64,000 nt of DNA from JANOYJ01 sp963792485 (lineage in GTDB: Bacteria; Pseudomonadota; Alphaproteobacteria; Rhizobiales; Rhizobiaceae): contig CAWBWL010000013.1 in the NCBI GenBank assembly GCA_963792485.1, positions 332,356 to 396,355 of the forward strand, given 5' to 3'. Position numbers and translations under genes: made by a program. Each line of letters opens with the position of its first letter. Within the stretch, counting starts at the first letter, position 1. This document shows, piece after piece, positions 41,433 through 49,366 of this stretch. Below the pieces are notes generated by a model that saw only the letters and a list, made by a program, of their open reading frames with translations, had not been told where the DNA came from and ran no database searches.

Positions 41433-42064
41433 TGCAAATGCGTCGACTGCTGCAGGCGTTTGCCTTGTCTGCCCTTTACGTCATGATGGGCGGTCAGGTC
41501 CGGGGAGCGCAACAGCCTGATCCAACATGGCCCTGCATTCAGCGCAAAGTGCCAACGCTGTCGCTCAGTCAGGTGTGGAACGGGCCAGAATTGCCGGATT
41601 CGGCAGTCAGCTGGTCAGAGGAGTCAGGCATTTCCGCTCTGGTGCGCGAGCTTTCCGCCCGGCGCATGCCATTGGCGGATGCAGAGAATACGATTGTGAA
41701 ATTTGCCAATAGCCGGTCCGGTACTGAGCGCAGCATGGAATTGGCAATGCTGGCGCAGGGCTTGTTCGATCATATGAACGCCGAGCGCGCCAGCGTCATT
41801 TCCGGCATTGCCCGCTATGCGGAAAATCAGCTGGCCATGGCAGCCAGGCTGCGCGCCGAAGCGTCACGCCTGGCAGAACTGCGCGCGCAGCCTGATGCCG
41901 ACGCCAATGAAATCATCACGCGGACTGAGCAGATAACCTTGGAAACGCGCATTTTCGACGACCGCGTGCAGTCGCTCACCTATGTCTGCGAGGTTCCAAC
42001 ATTTATCGAGCAGAGGCTGTATTCGCTTGCCAAGATCATCGCCAAGGCTATGACAGGCGGATGA
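41432..42064 (+). CDS. Conserved exported protein of the PQQ/methanol cluster, unknown
   Basis: This is a 210-residue protein starting at an ATG that overlaps the permease stop. A signal peptide (LLQAFALSALYVMMGGQVRG) precedes a mature N-terminus with DPTWPCIQRKVPTLSLSQVW; the rest is helical, with Ala-, Arg- and Glu-rich stretches and a second Cys (TYVCEVPTF). The paired cysteines and helical body suggest a periplasmic scaffold. I do not recognise a functional family. It is the last gene of the plus-strand run and converges with the cytochrome gene, 14 bases apart. Confidence 0.7.
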   Translation: MQMRRLLQAFALSALYVMMGGQVRGAQQPDPTWPCIQRKVPTLSLSQVWNGPELPDSAVSWSEESGISALVRELSARRMPLADAENTIVKFANSRSGTERSMELAMLAQGLFDHMNAERASVISGIARYAENQLAMAARLRAEASRLAELRAQPDADANEIITRTEQITLETRIFDDRVQSLTYVCEVPTFIEQRLYSLAKIIAKAMTGG

Positions 42065-42078
42065 TGGCTGCGTTGCGG

Positions 42079-42459
42079 CTATTTGGGAAATTGTTTCAAA
42101 TAGGCGATCAAATTGGCAATGTCGGCGTCTTCCTTGAGGCCGGCAAATGCCATTTTCGTGCCTTTGACCAACGCCTTGGGGTTTTTGAGATATTCGGTCA
42201 GCTTTGCGTCATCCCAGATGAGGCCGCCCTTTCCGGCATCCATCATGGCAGGCGAATATTTGAAGCCTGCATGCGTTCCGGCCGTTCTGCCAATGAGGCC
42301 GAGCAGCGAAGGACCAACCTTGTTTTTGGCCTCATCGGCGACATGGCAGGCTTTGCACTTGGCAAAGACTTTCTCGCCAGCCGCTGCATCCTGCGCATGA
42401 GATGCGCCCACCAGTGCCAGCGAAATCATTGCCGTAGCCAGAAATAGTTTTGCTCGCAT
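42079..42459 (-). CDS. Class I c-type cytochrome (c2/c550-like)
   Basis: This 126-residue soluble cytochrome has a signal peptide ending near ASHAQD, one haem site CKACH (Cys35, Cys38, His39), and an axial Met in TKMAFAGL (Met103). GPSLLGLIGRTAG is typical of the c2/c550 group. It may accept electrons from XoxG and pass them to the terminal oxidase; that step is inferred from its place in the methanol block. It is the only gene on the minus strand between 36.9 and 45 kb apart from that at 44974-45324. Confidence 0.88.
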   Translation of the reverse strand: MRAKLFLATAMISLALVGASHAQDAAAGEKVFAKCKACHVADEAKNKVGPSLLGLIGRTAGTHAGFKYSPAMMDAGKGGLIWDDAKLTEYLKNPKALVKGTKMAFAGLKEDADIANLIAYLKQFPK

Positions 42460-42763
42460 AAAAACACCCGTTTCACCTTGGCTGCGCCCGTCCGCAGGGT
42501 TCCAAGTTTCATGGCCCGGCTGTTTCGCACTGCCGGGAAACTACACAGCGAACCCGCCATGTCAACAACACCAAAGTTCGATGCCCGGCGCGCCGCCTTC
42601 TGGGGCCGCTTGTTGACAGGCGCGGACCGCATGCTTACGTTTCCGCCGCTGATCTCCTTGACGGGGCCTTGAGGAAGTCTGCAACTATTTTGTCACCTGC
42701 CGCGTTCTGCCGGACGCGGGATGAGTGACGGGCCCGCTTCATCAGCGGGGCGAAAGGTGCGCC

Positions 42764-42973
42764 ATGGACTTTGTCAATCTTGTCATGACGGTATGCCTGG
42801 TTACCAGCCCAGGCAAATGCAGGGAAGAAAAACTTTCGTTTGAGAGCCGCGGCAACCTGATGACCTGCATGTTTCTTGCCCAGAGCGAGATAGTGAAATG
42901 GTCGGCTGAGCATCCTGCACTGTCAGTGAAGAAATGGAAATGCGCGTTTCCCGATACGGGGCGCACACTGTGA
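42764..42973 (+). CDS. Small conserved Cys-containing protein of quinoprotein clusters
   Basis: This 69-residue protein starts at the ATG at 42764. It has four Cys, in VCLVTSPGKCRE, MTCMFL and KWKCAFPD, and lacks a clear cleavable signal, although the start (FVNLVMTVCLV) is hydrophobic. Small proteins of this pattern sit next to quinoprotein-linked metallohydrolases, as here: the metallohydrolase gene follows by 39 bases. The function is unknown; two disulphides or a metal site are possible. Confidence 0.65.
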   Translation: MDFVNLVMTVCLVTSPGKCREEKLSFESRGNLMTCMFLAQSEIVKWSAEHPALSVKKWKCAFPDTGRTL

Positions 42974-43012
42974 CTGCGGATGGCGCATCAACCGTCAACC
43001 GGCAGACTGGCG

Positions 43013-43963
43013 ATGAATTTCTCTAGACGCGGCATCGGCAAGGCGGGATTGGCCATGGCGGCCACCGCCTTCAGCGCGCGGCGCAGCTTTGCAGCGCCAA
43101 TTGGACCGGATCTGCGGCTCAAAGAGATCGCCGATGGCGTGTTTTGCTTTACCGGCGTGCATCAATTGATGACTGCGGAAAATGAAGGCGCCATTTGTAA
43201 CCTTGGCGTCATTGTGGGCACAGATGCCGCCGCAGTCATAGACACCGGGGGCAGCATTGGCGAGGCGAGGGCGCTGATCGCGGCAGCCGGAAAAATCACG
43301 GACAAACCGCTACGCTACGCGCTCAACACCCACATGCATCCCGATCATGTCTTTGGAAACGCGGCTTTCCGCGATATCGGCGCAACTCTGGTTGGGCACA
43401 GTAATCTGCCTGCTGCGCTGAAGGCGCGGGGCGAATTTTATCTGCAGCGCTTTGAGGGACTGATGGGCGGCCGTGTCATGCGCGGCGTTGAAATTGTCAC
43501 TCCATCCTTGCTGGTCAGCGGGTCGCTCGAGCTTGATCTCGGCGGGCGGACATTGCAACTGAGGGCCTGGGAGCCGGCCCATACGGACAATGATTTGACG
43601 GTCCTCGACATTACGTCTGGCACGCTGTTTGCCGGCGATCTGGTCTTCCTGCAACACCTTCCAACCATAGACGGGTCGCTGCTGGGCTGGATGCGGCAGA
43701 TGGATGAACTGTCGGCGGCAAAGGCGACGAGTGTTGTGCCAGGCCACGGCCCAGCGCCCTCCCTATGGCCAGATGCGCTGCAAGCGCAGCGCCGGTATTT
43801 TGACGTGCTGGCGGCAGACATCAGAAAGTCAATTGCTGATGGTGTGCCTATCAGTGAAGCCGTGAAAACCGCAGGACAGAGCGAACGCGGCAACTGGGAC
43901 CTGTTCGAAGAATTCAATGAAAGAAATGCGACAGTGGCGTATGCTGAATTGGAGTGGGAGTAG
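43013..43963 (+). CDS. Quinoprotein relay system zinc metallohydrolase
   Basis: This is a 316-residue MBL-fold protein from the ATG at 43013. The N-terminus SRRGIGKAGLAMAATAF resembles a twin-arginine signal. The metal site is complete: THMHPDH at 106-112, then a His in WEPAHTDND and GHGPAPS. It is of the SoxH-like type found with PQQ-dependent dehydrogenases and SoxYZ-like carriers. By analogy with SoxB/SoxH it could act on a thiol-bound intermediate on the carrier encoded next to it. The substrate is unknown. Confidence 0.85.
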   Translation: MNFSRRGIGKAGLAMAATAFSARRSFAAPIGPDLRLKEIADGVFCFTGVHQLMTAENEGAICNLGVIVGTDAAAVIDTGGSIGEARALIAAAGKITDKPLRYALNTHMHPDHVFGNAAFRDIGATLVGHSNLPAALKARGEFYLQRFEGLMGGRVMRGVEIVTPSLLVSGSLELDLGGRTLQLRAWEPAHTDNDLTVLDITSGTLFAGDLVFLQHLPTIDGSLLGWMRQMDELSAAKATSVVPGHGPAPSLWPDALQAQRRYFDVLAADIRKSIADGVPISEAVKTAGQSERGNWDLFEEFNERNATVAYAELEWE

Positions 43964-44076
43964 TTTGCAGCGCGGATGGCCGTTGCCGCCTGCACCTTAA
44001 CGTGATTTGCCCGCCCGGAAGGACGCGTGTAGATGGCGTTTCATCTTGGGTGGCGGTTCGGTATGTGGAGGAAGAG

Positions 44077-44946
44077 ATGATGTTCATTCGTTCAGACTCA
44101 GTCCGTTCAGGATCTCTGACGGCCAGACTTGTTGCGATTGCCATTTCCGGTTTGGCCTTGACCTGCGGGTTTTCGGGTGTCGCCGCTGCGCAGTCCACCC
44201 CAGAAGTCTCAGCCAAGCTTTGGGATGGTCTGAAGCCTGATGTCTTTGGCGACCGTCCGATCCTGCTCAACACGGGCCTTGTGACACTGGTTGCCCCTAA
44301 GCGTGCGCAAGATGCGGGGCTTGTTCCGATTGACATCGCCATTGATCCCGTCAAATCCGGCGGCAACGTCAAATCGCTGACATTGATCATTGATGTGAAC
44401 CCCGCGCCGTTGGCAGCCAAGTTTGAGCTTGGTCAGGATTCAGGCGTGACACATTTGTCGACCAGGGTCAGGGTAAATGACTATTCCTATGTGCGTGTGA
44501 TTGCGGAAACCGCCACGGGCGAGCTTCACATGTCCGAGACATTTGTAAAGGCCTCCGGCGGCTGCTCGGCGCCTGCGGTGAAGAGCCCGCAGGAGGCCAA
44601 GCTGACGATGGGGCTGATGAAGCTGAAGCAGTTCTCTGAAAAGACCGATGCCAATATGAGCGCGCCTAACGAGCTGCAGCTGATGATCCGGCATCCGAAC
44701 AATTCCGGCCTTCAGATGGATCAGATCACGCGCTACTTCATCCCGCCGCACTTTGTCGACAAGCTGACCGTGTCGAAGGATGGCGCCATGATTCTCAAGA
44801 TGGAGGCGGGAATTTCCATCTCGGAGGATCCCAATTTCCGGTTCAACTACAAAGCCGAAGGCGGCAAGATGATCGAGGCCGAGGCGATTGACACGGAAGG
44901 CCTTGTCTTCAAGGACAAATGGCCTGTGGAGGCTGCAGGCCTTTAG
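44077..44946 (+). CDS. Quinoprotein-associated SoxYZ-like carrier
   Basis: This 289-residue exported protein starts at the ATG at 44077 (or 44080) behind GGAGGA. After the signal peptide comes a SoxY-like domain ending in the carrier motif GGCSAPA with Cys163, then a SoxZ-like beta-sandwich (KTDANMSAPNELQLMIRHP, then NFRFNYKAEGG). In classical SoxYZ the Cys arm is at the C-terminus of a separate subunit; here the two are one chain and the arm is internal. The Cys presumably carries a covalent intermediate processed by the metallohydrolase upstream. Confidence 0.85.
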   Translation: MMFIRSDSVRSGSLTARLVAIAISGLALTCGFSGVAAAQSTPEVSAKLWDGLKPDVFGDRPILLNTGLVTLVAPKRAQDAGLVPIDIAIDPVKSGGNVKSLTLIIDVNPAPLAAKFELGQDSGVTHLSTRVRVNDYSYVRVIAETATGELHMSETFVKASGGCSAPAVKSPQEAKLTMGLMKLKQFSEKTDANMSAPNELQLMIRHPNNSGLQMDQITRYFIPPHFVDKLTVSKDGAMILKMEAGISISEDPNFRFNYKAEGGKMIEAEAIDTEGLVFKDKWPVEAAGL

Positions 44947-44973
44947 GGCTTTTTGGTTCTGTGCTGATGCGCC

Positions 44974-45324
44974 CTAAAAGCAGCGCACTTCTGCTTCAAT
45001 CTGCGCCCGGTTCAATTCGGTGATCGCTGCCTTTGCCGGTGCGCTCCCGCGAAATACTTCGCCTTTCTCGCCGTTCAGAAACCCCATGCGCTTGAAGGTT
45101 TCCGCCGCGACGAAATGCTCATACGGCAAGACTGAAGTGATGACGTCGATCGAACAGGAGCAGCGCTCAAGGGCATCTCTCGTTTCGCCATTGGCCTTCA
45201 TGCAAATAAGGACATACTCCGCAACCGCTGCTGTAGGGTAGCCATCGGCGGCGCTGGCATGTCTATCGCCAAACGGCGCCAGCAGAACGCAGACTGCTGC
45301 AGTGCATGGCCCAATTTTTCGCAT
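44974..45324 (-). CDS. Conserved exported Cys-rich protein near xoxF
   Basis: This 116-residue protein starts at the ATG at 45324 (an AAAAGG box lies about 10 bases upstream). The signal peptide is TAAVCVLLAPFGDRHASA. The mature part has AEYVLICMKANGE, then LERCSCSID (C-x-C), and ends in EVRCF. Proteins of this type are seen near methanol-dehydrogenase genes, but the function is unknown. It is divergent from xoxF, so the 565-base gap is a shared regulatory region. Confidence 0.65.
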   Translation of the reverse strand: MRKIGPCTAAVCVLLAPFGDRHASAADGYPTAAVAEYVLICMKANGETRDALERCSCSIDVITSVLPYEHFVAAETFKRMGFLNGEKGEVFRGSAPAKAAITELNRAQIEAEVRCF

Positions 45325-45475
45325 GATGATACCTTTTGGCGGCGAAGTTGGCACTGCACCGCAGACACTGTCAATGGACCGCAATCGCACCGTCTAATCC
45401 GCCATATCCGTAGAAGATAGTTCAATGGAGTTTGTCAGGGACAAATTGTTACAAATCAGAGCCATCAAGAATTAA

Positions 45476-45490
45476 ATGATCTCAGATCAT
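45476..45490. promoter_or_regulatory. 15-bp palindrome upstream of xoxF
   Basis: ATGATCT-c-AGATCAT is a perfect inverted repeat with a single central base, suited to a dimeric regulator. It lies 400 bases before the xoxF start and 150 bases before the divergent gene. Confidence 0.45.
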
Positions 45491-45528
45491 GAATTCCATT
45501 AATAAGCGGTGATAAGGCGATCAAAAAA

Positions 45529-45598
45529 GCACTGCAATATAAGTTGTGGTATCATACTGCTACATTTTGTGCATTGCAATATTTAGATATTGCAGTGC
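45529..45598. promoter_or_regulatory. Triple GCACTGCAATAT motif upstream of xoxF
   Basis: GCACTGCAATAT occurs at 45529-45540. A near copy, GCATTGCAATAT (45571-45582), faces its inverse ATATTGCAGTGC (45587-45598) across a TTAG spacer. Three half-sites in 70 bases, about 300 bases before xoxF, look like a regulator binding array. The regulator is not in the window. Confidence 0.55.
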
Positions 45599-45889
45599 AT
45601 TCGAAGAATTTTTTCAACTAAAGTCGAAGAAGTGCTTTAAGAGCCGGTTTTGTCTTGCTTTGCTTTATTTTCTAACTTAGCTTTTAAAGGTTTTCCGCTT
45701 TGAGGACCTGAGTGTCAGGGGAATGGCGCAGGTCTAGGATTGACCAATTCAGGCAGGCAATAAAGTGCCCTGTCAGCCTGAAATGGCCAAGAAGAGTGGC
45801 GGAAACATTCCCCAGAGCGTTTCGCTTGGGCTGGCCTTTGGCGATATCTCCAAGTGATTGAAGTATGACAATATTGGGAGGAAGACCAA

Positions 45890-47788
45890 ATGCGCTTACT
45901 CAAATATTCTACAGGCTTGGCTTTTGCTGCGTCAGTTCTGCTCGCCTCGGCGGCCGGGACCTACGCGAATGACGAGGTGATGGGCCTGACAGCAGACGCG
46001 AAAAACTGGGCCATGCCCACCGGCGACTATGCCAACACGCGGTACTCAAAACTGAACCAGATCACCGCCGCCAATGTGAAGACCTTGCAGGCCAAGTGGA
46101 CATTCTCCACTGGCGTTTTGCGCGGACATGAAGGCGGCCCGCTGATCATCGGCGATGTAATGTATGTGCACACGCCGTTTCCAAACATCGTCTATGCGCT
46201 TGACCTGAACAATGATGGTAAGATTATCTGGAAGTACGAGCCACGCCAGAATCCGAACGTCATTCCCATCATGTGCTGCGATACGGTCAACCGCGGCGTG
46301 GCTTATGCCGATGGCAAGATTTTCCTGTATCAGGCTGACTCAACCCTGGTTGCCCTCGACTCCAAGACCGGCAAGCCAGTCTGGTCCGTGCTGAACGCGG
46401 AAGCCGCGGACGGCAGCAAGGGCGAGTCCGGCACATCCGCGCCAATGGTCGTCAAGGACAAAGTCATAGTCGGCATTTCCGGTGGTGAATTTGGCGTGCG
46501 CTCGCATGTCACCGCCTACAATATCAAGGACGGCACGAAAGTCTGGCGCGCCTACTCAATGGGCCCGGATGCCGACACGCTGATTGACGGCAACGTCACC
46601 ACGCAGCTCGGCAAGCCGGTCGGCGTTGATTCCGGCACCAACACTTGGGAAGGCGAGCAATGGAAGACGGGCGGCGGCGGCACATGGGGCTGGTATTCCT
46701 ATGATCCGAAGCTGAACCTCATCTATTACGGCACCGGAAATCCATCGACCTGGAATCCCGTGCAGCGCCCGGGCGATAACCGCTGGTCCATGACAATTAT
46801 GGCCCGTGATGCAGACACCGGTATGGCCAAGTGGCTCTACCAGATGACCCCGCATGACGAGTGGGACTATGACGGCATCAACGAGATGATCCTCGTGGAT
46901 GGCATGGATATTGGCGGTGCGAAACGCGACGTGCTCGTGCATTTCGATCGCAACGGATTCGCCTATACAATGGACCGCGCCAACGGTGAGCTTCTGGTTG
47001 CCAAGAAGTACGATCCAAAGGTGAACTGGGCGACCGAAGTTGTGATGGACAAGGCGAGTCCTGAATACGGTCGTCCTCAGGTCGTGCCGAAGTACTCGAC
47101 CCAGCAGAACGGCGAAGACGTCAACACGACCGGCATCTGCCCGGCCGCACTTGGTACCAAGGATCAGCAGCCGGCAGCCTACTCGCCATCCACAGGTCTC
47201 TTCTACGTGCCGACGAACCATGTCTGCATGGACTATGAGCCCTACAAGGTGAGCTACACTGCGGGTCAGCCGTTTGTCGGCGCCACGGTTGCGATGTATC
47301 CGGCTCCGGATAGTCATGGCGGCATGGGCAATTTCATTGCCTGGGATGCTGCCAAGGGCGAAATCGTCTGGTCCAAGCCCGAGCAGTTCTCGGTCTGGTC
47401 AGGCGTTCTGGCGACCGCCGGCGACGTCGTGTTCTACGGCACGCTGGAAGGCTACATCAAGGCAGTCGATAAGGACGGAAACGAACTCTACAAGTTCAAG
47501 ACCCCGTCCGGCATCATCGGCAATGTCACCACCTACGAGCACAAGGGCAAGCAGTATATCGCGATCCTGTCAGGTGTTGGCGGCTGGGCCGGCATTGGTC
47601 TGGCGGGTGGCCTGCTCTCACCTGAAAACGCAGCCGCCTGGCATGGCGCTGTCGATCAGGGCCGCGCGCAGGGCGATGAAGCCAAAGTCGTCGGCACAGC
47701 CGGTCTCGGCGCGGTCGGCGGTTACGCGGCGCTCGCCGACTATACCAGCCTCGGCGGCGTTCTGACCGTCTTCGGCCTCCCGGACTAA
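45890..47788 (+). CDS. xoxF: Lanthanide-dependent methanol dehydrogenase XoxF
   Basis: This periplasmic PQQ enzyme oxidises methanol to formaldehyde and passes electrons to XoxG. The 632-residue protein has a signal peptide ending near TYANDE, an eight-bladed propeller, the adjacent-Cys disulphide (Cys129-Cys130 in MCCDTVNRG) that caps PQQ, and DEWDYDG, with Asp326 and Asp328. The second Asp is the extra lanthanide ligand of XoxF; calcium-type MxaF has Ala there. Tryptophan-docking phrases such as GGGGTWGWYSYDP are present. The sequence pattern suggests the XoxF5 clade. No mxaFI genes are in the window. Confidence 0.96.
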   Translation: MRLLKYSTGLAFAASVLLASAAGTYANDEVMGLTADAKNWAMPTGDYANTRYSKLNQITAANVKTLQAKWTFSTGVLRGHEGGPLIIGDVMYVHTPFPNIVYALDLNNDGKIIWKYEPRQNPNVIPIMCCDTVNRGVAYADGKIFLYQADSTLVALDSKTGKPVWSVLNAEAADGSKGESGTSAPMVVKDKVIVGISGGEFGVRSHVTAYNIKDGTKVWRAYSMGPDADTLIDGNVTTQLGKPVGVDSGTNTWEGEQWKTGGGGTWGWYSYDPKLNLIYYGTGNPSTWNPVQRPGDNRWSMTIMARDADTGMAKWLYQMTPHDEWDYDGINEMILVDGMDIGGAKRDVLVHFDRNGFAYTMDRANGELLVAKKYDPKVNWATEVVMDKASPEYGRPQVVPKYSTQQNGEDVNTTGICPAALGTKDQQPAAYSPSTGLFYVPTNHVCMDYEPYKVSYTAGQPFVGATVAMYPAPDSHGGMGNFIAWDAAKGEIVWSKPEQFSVWSGVLATAGDVVFYGTLEGYIKAVDKDGNELYKFKTPSGIIGNVTTYEHKGKQYIAILSGVGGWAGIGLAGGLLSPENAAAWHGAVDQGRAQGDEAKVVGTAGLGAVGGYAALADYTSLGGVLTVFGLPD

Positions 47789-47838
47789 TCTGCGGGATCG
47801 ATTGAAGCCGCTGCTTCTGGCAGCGGATTAGAGAATGA

Positions 47839-47886
47839 GCCGGGGGCCAATTGGACAAAAAGTAAATCTTGTCCTTGGCCCCCGGT
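47839..47886 (+). promoter_or_regulatory. Strong stem-loop between xoxF and xoxG
   Basis: GCCGGGGGCCAA-tt-GGACAA pairs with TTGTCC-TTGGCCCCCGG across a 10-base A-rich loop, giving about 17 pairs with one bulge. No T-run follows. It may protect the xoxF mRNA 3' end or limit read-through, giving more XoxF than XoxG. Confidence 0.6.
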
Positions 47887-47952
47887 TCTGCGCAGTTTGT
47901 AAGTCAATGCCTCGCGCGCCACTTGCGCCGATAGGCGAACATGAGGTCCTGA

Positions 47953-48477
47953 ATGTCTTTTCACAGAGTTCTATTGCCGCTAGCTGCATTGCTGCTCTTT
48001 TCGTATGCTCCTGCCGCCGGTGCGGCGGATGACAAGACAAAAGCAGCGGCGGTGTCGGAGGAAAACGGCAAGCACCTGGACGCAGAAGGCAATCCCACTT
48101 TCAAATTGCAGGAAGATGGCACGGTCGACTGGTATACGTTCAGCGGCTTTCGGCGTTTCAATTCCGACTGCCATGTCTGCCACGGACCTGATGGCGTCGG
48201 CTCGTCCTATGCACCTGCACTGGCCGATTCGATGAAGGTTCTGGATTACCCTGAGTTCCTGTCGATCGTCGCTGAAGGCCGTAAAAACCTCGGTGCCGGC
48301 AAGGAAAACGTCATGCCGGGCTTTGGCGAAAACAAAAACGTCTATTGCTACATGGATGATCTCTACGTCTATTTGCGCGCCCGCGCTGTGGGAGATCTTC
48401 CCCGTGGCAGGCCCGCGAAAAAGGCGGAAAAAACCGCTGCTTATAAAGAGGCGGAAGCGTCATGCATGGGCGGTTGA
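47953..48477 (+). CDS. xoxG: XoxG, methanol-metabolism c-type cytochrome
   Basis: This 174-residue exported cytochrome has a signal peptide (LLPLAALLLFSYAPAAGA). One haem is bound by CHVCH (Cys73, Cys76, His77), and there are two further Cys (VYCYMDD and the final ASCMGG), which matches the four-Cys family tied to methanol metabolism. A Met in ENVMPGFGE is the likely second axial ligand. It is the electron acceptor of XoxF. It follows xoxF after a stem-loop and overlaps xoxJ by 16 bases. Confidence 0.92.
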   Translation: MSFHRVLLPLAALLLFSYAPAAGAADDKTKAAAVSEENGKHLDAEGNPTFKLQEDGTVDWYTFSGFRRFNSDCHVCHGPDGVGSSYAPALADSMKVLDYPEFLSIVAEGRKNLGAGKENVMPGFGENKNVYCYMDDLYVYLRARAVGDLPRGRPAKKAEKTAAYKEAEASCMGG

Positions 48478-49322
48478 GCCGCATGCGGCGGTTTGGCGCC
48501 TGCGCGCTCGCGTCTGTTCTGGCCTCGTCTGCGTTTGCGCAAGATGCGGGTCTCGGCGCAGCCGGGGAACTGGTGGATCCAGACATATTGCGGGTCTGCG
48601 CCGATCCGTCCAATATGCCCATGACCGACCAGAGCGGCGAAGGCTTTGAAAACAAGCTTGCTGAACTGCTTGCCAAGAAACTCGGGCGCAAATCCATCGC
48701 CTATACTTGGCATCCACAGATACAGGGTTTTGTGCGCAACACCTTGCGTGCCAATCTTTGCGATGTGATCATGGGCTATCCGCAGGGCGATGTCCTGGTG
48801 CAAAACACCAATGCCTATTACAGCTCAGCCTATGTCATGATCTACAAGAAGGATAGCGCGCTGTCCGGTGTCGAGACCATTGAGGATCCCCGGCTTGCCG
48901 ATAAAAAGATCGGCATTGTCGAAGGCACACCGCCAGCACGCAACATGGCGGCAGCCAAATTGATGCGCGCCGCCAAACCCTACAGACTGATGGTGGACAC
49001 AAGGGTCACGGATCCTATCGCGCAGACCATGATCAAGGATCTTGTTGCTGGCACGATTGATGCCGCCATAATCTGGGGCCCACTGGCCGGTCATTTTGCC
49101 AATCAGTCTGACGAGGATTTGACGGTTGTTCCGCTATTGAAGGAAAAAGTTGGCTCACGCATGGTGTACCGCATCACTATGGGTGTGCGGCCCTCGGACC
49201 AAAATTGGAAGCGTGAACTCAACACAGTTATCAAGGACAGTCAGGACGAAATTAACGGCATTCTCATGCAGTATGGCGTGCCACTGGTCGATGAGCAGGG
49301 CAGACTGATCAATCCAAACTGA
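48462..49322 (+). CDS. xoxJ: XoxJ, quinoprotein-associated periplasmic binding protein
   Basis: This 286-residue exported protein has the bacterial solute-binding protein type 3 fold: ILRVCADPSNMPMTDQSGEGFENKLAELLA as the opening strand and helix (read as RVCADPSNMPM and GFENKLAELL), then CDVIMGYP, GIVEGTPPA and AAIIWGPLAGHFA. XoxJ is encoded with XoxF and XoxG and is thought to activate the enzyme rather than import a solute. The gene overlaps xoxG by 16 bases, so their translation is coupled. Confidence 0.9.
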   Translation: MHGRLSRMRRFGACALASVLASSAFAQDAGLGAAGELVDPDILRVCADPSNMPMTDQSGEGFENKLAELLAKKLGRKSIAYTWHPQIQGFVRNTLRANLCDVIMGYPQGDVLVQNTNAYYSSAYVMIYKKDSALSGVETIEDPRLADKKIGIVEGTPPARNMAAAKLMRAAKPYRLMVDTRVTDPIAQTMIKDLVAGTIDAAIIWGPLAGHFANQSDEDLTVVPLLKEKVGSRMVYRITMGVRPSDQNWKRELNTVIKDSQDEINGILMQYGVPLVDEQGRLINPN

Positions 49323-49366
49323 CATTCGGGTTTGTGCAGTGCATAACGGCTCACTGGAAAGGCGAA

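Larger units (their letters stand above)
45325..45889. other. xoxF upstream regulatory region
   Basis: These 565 bases are strikingly AT-rich compared with the flanks and have no gene. They contain a 15-bp palindrome (45476-45490), a repeated GCACTGCAATAT motif (45529-45598), and pyrimidine-rich DNA near 45640-45680. The xoxF ribosome site GGGAGGAAG lies just before its ATG. A sigma-70 box could not be chosen with confidence. Confidence 0.6.
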
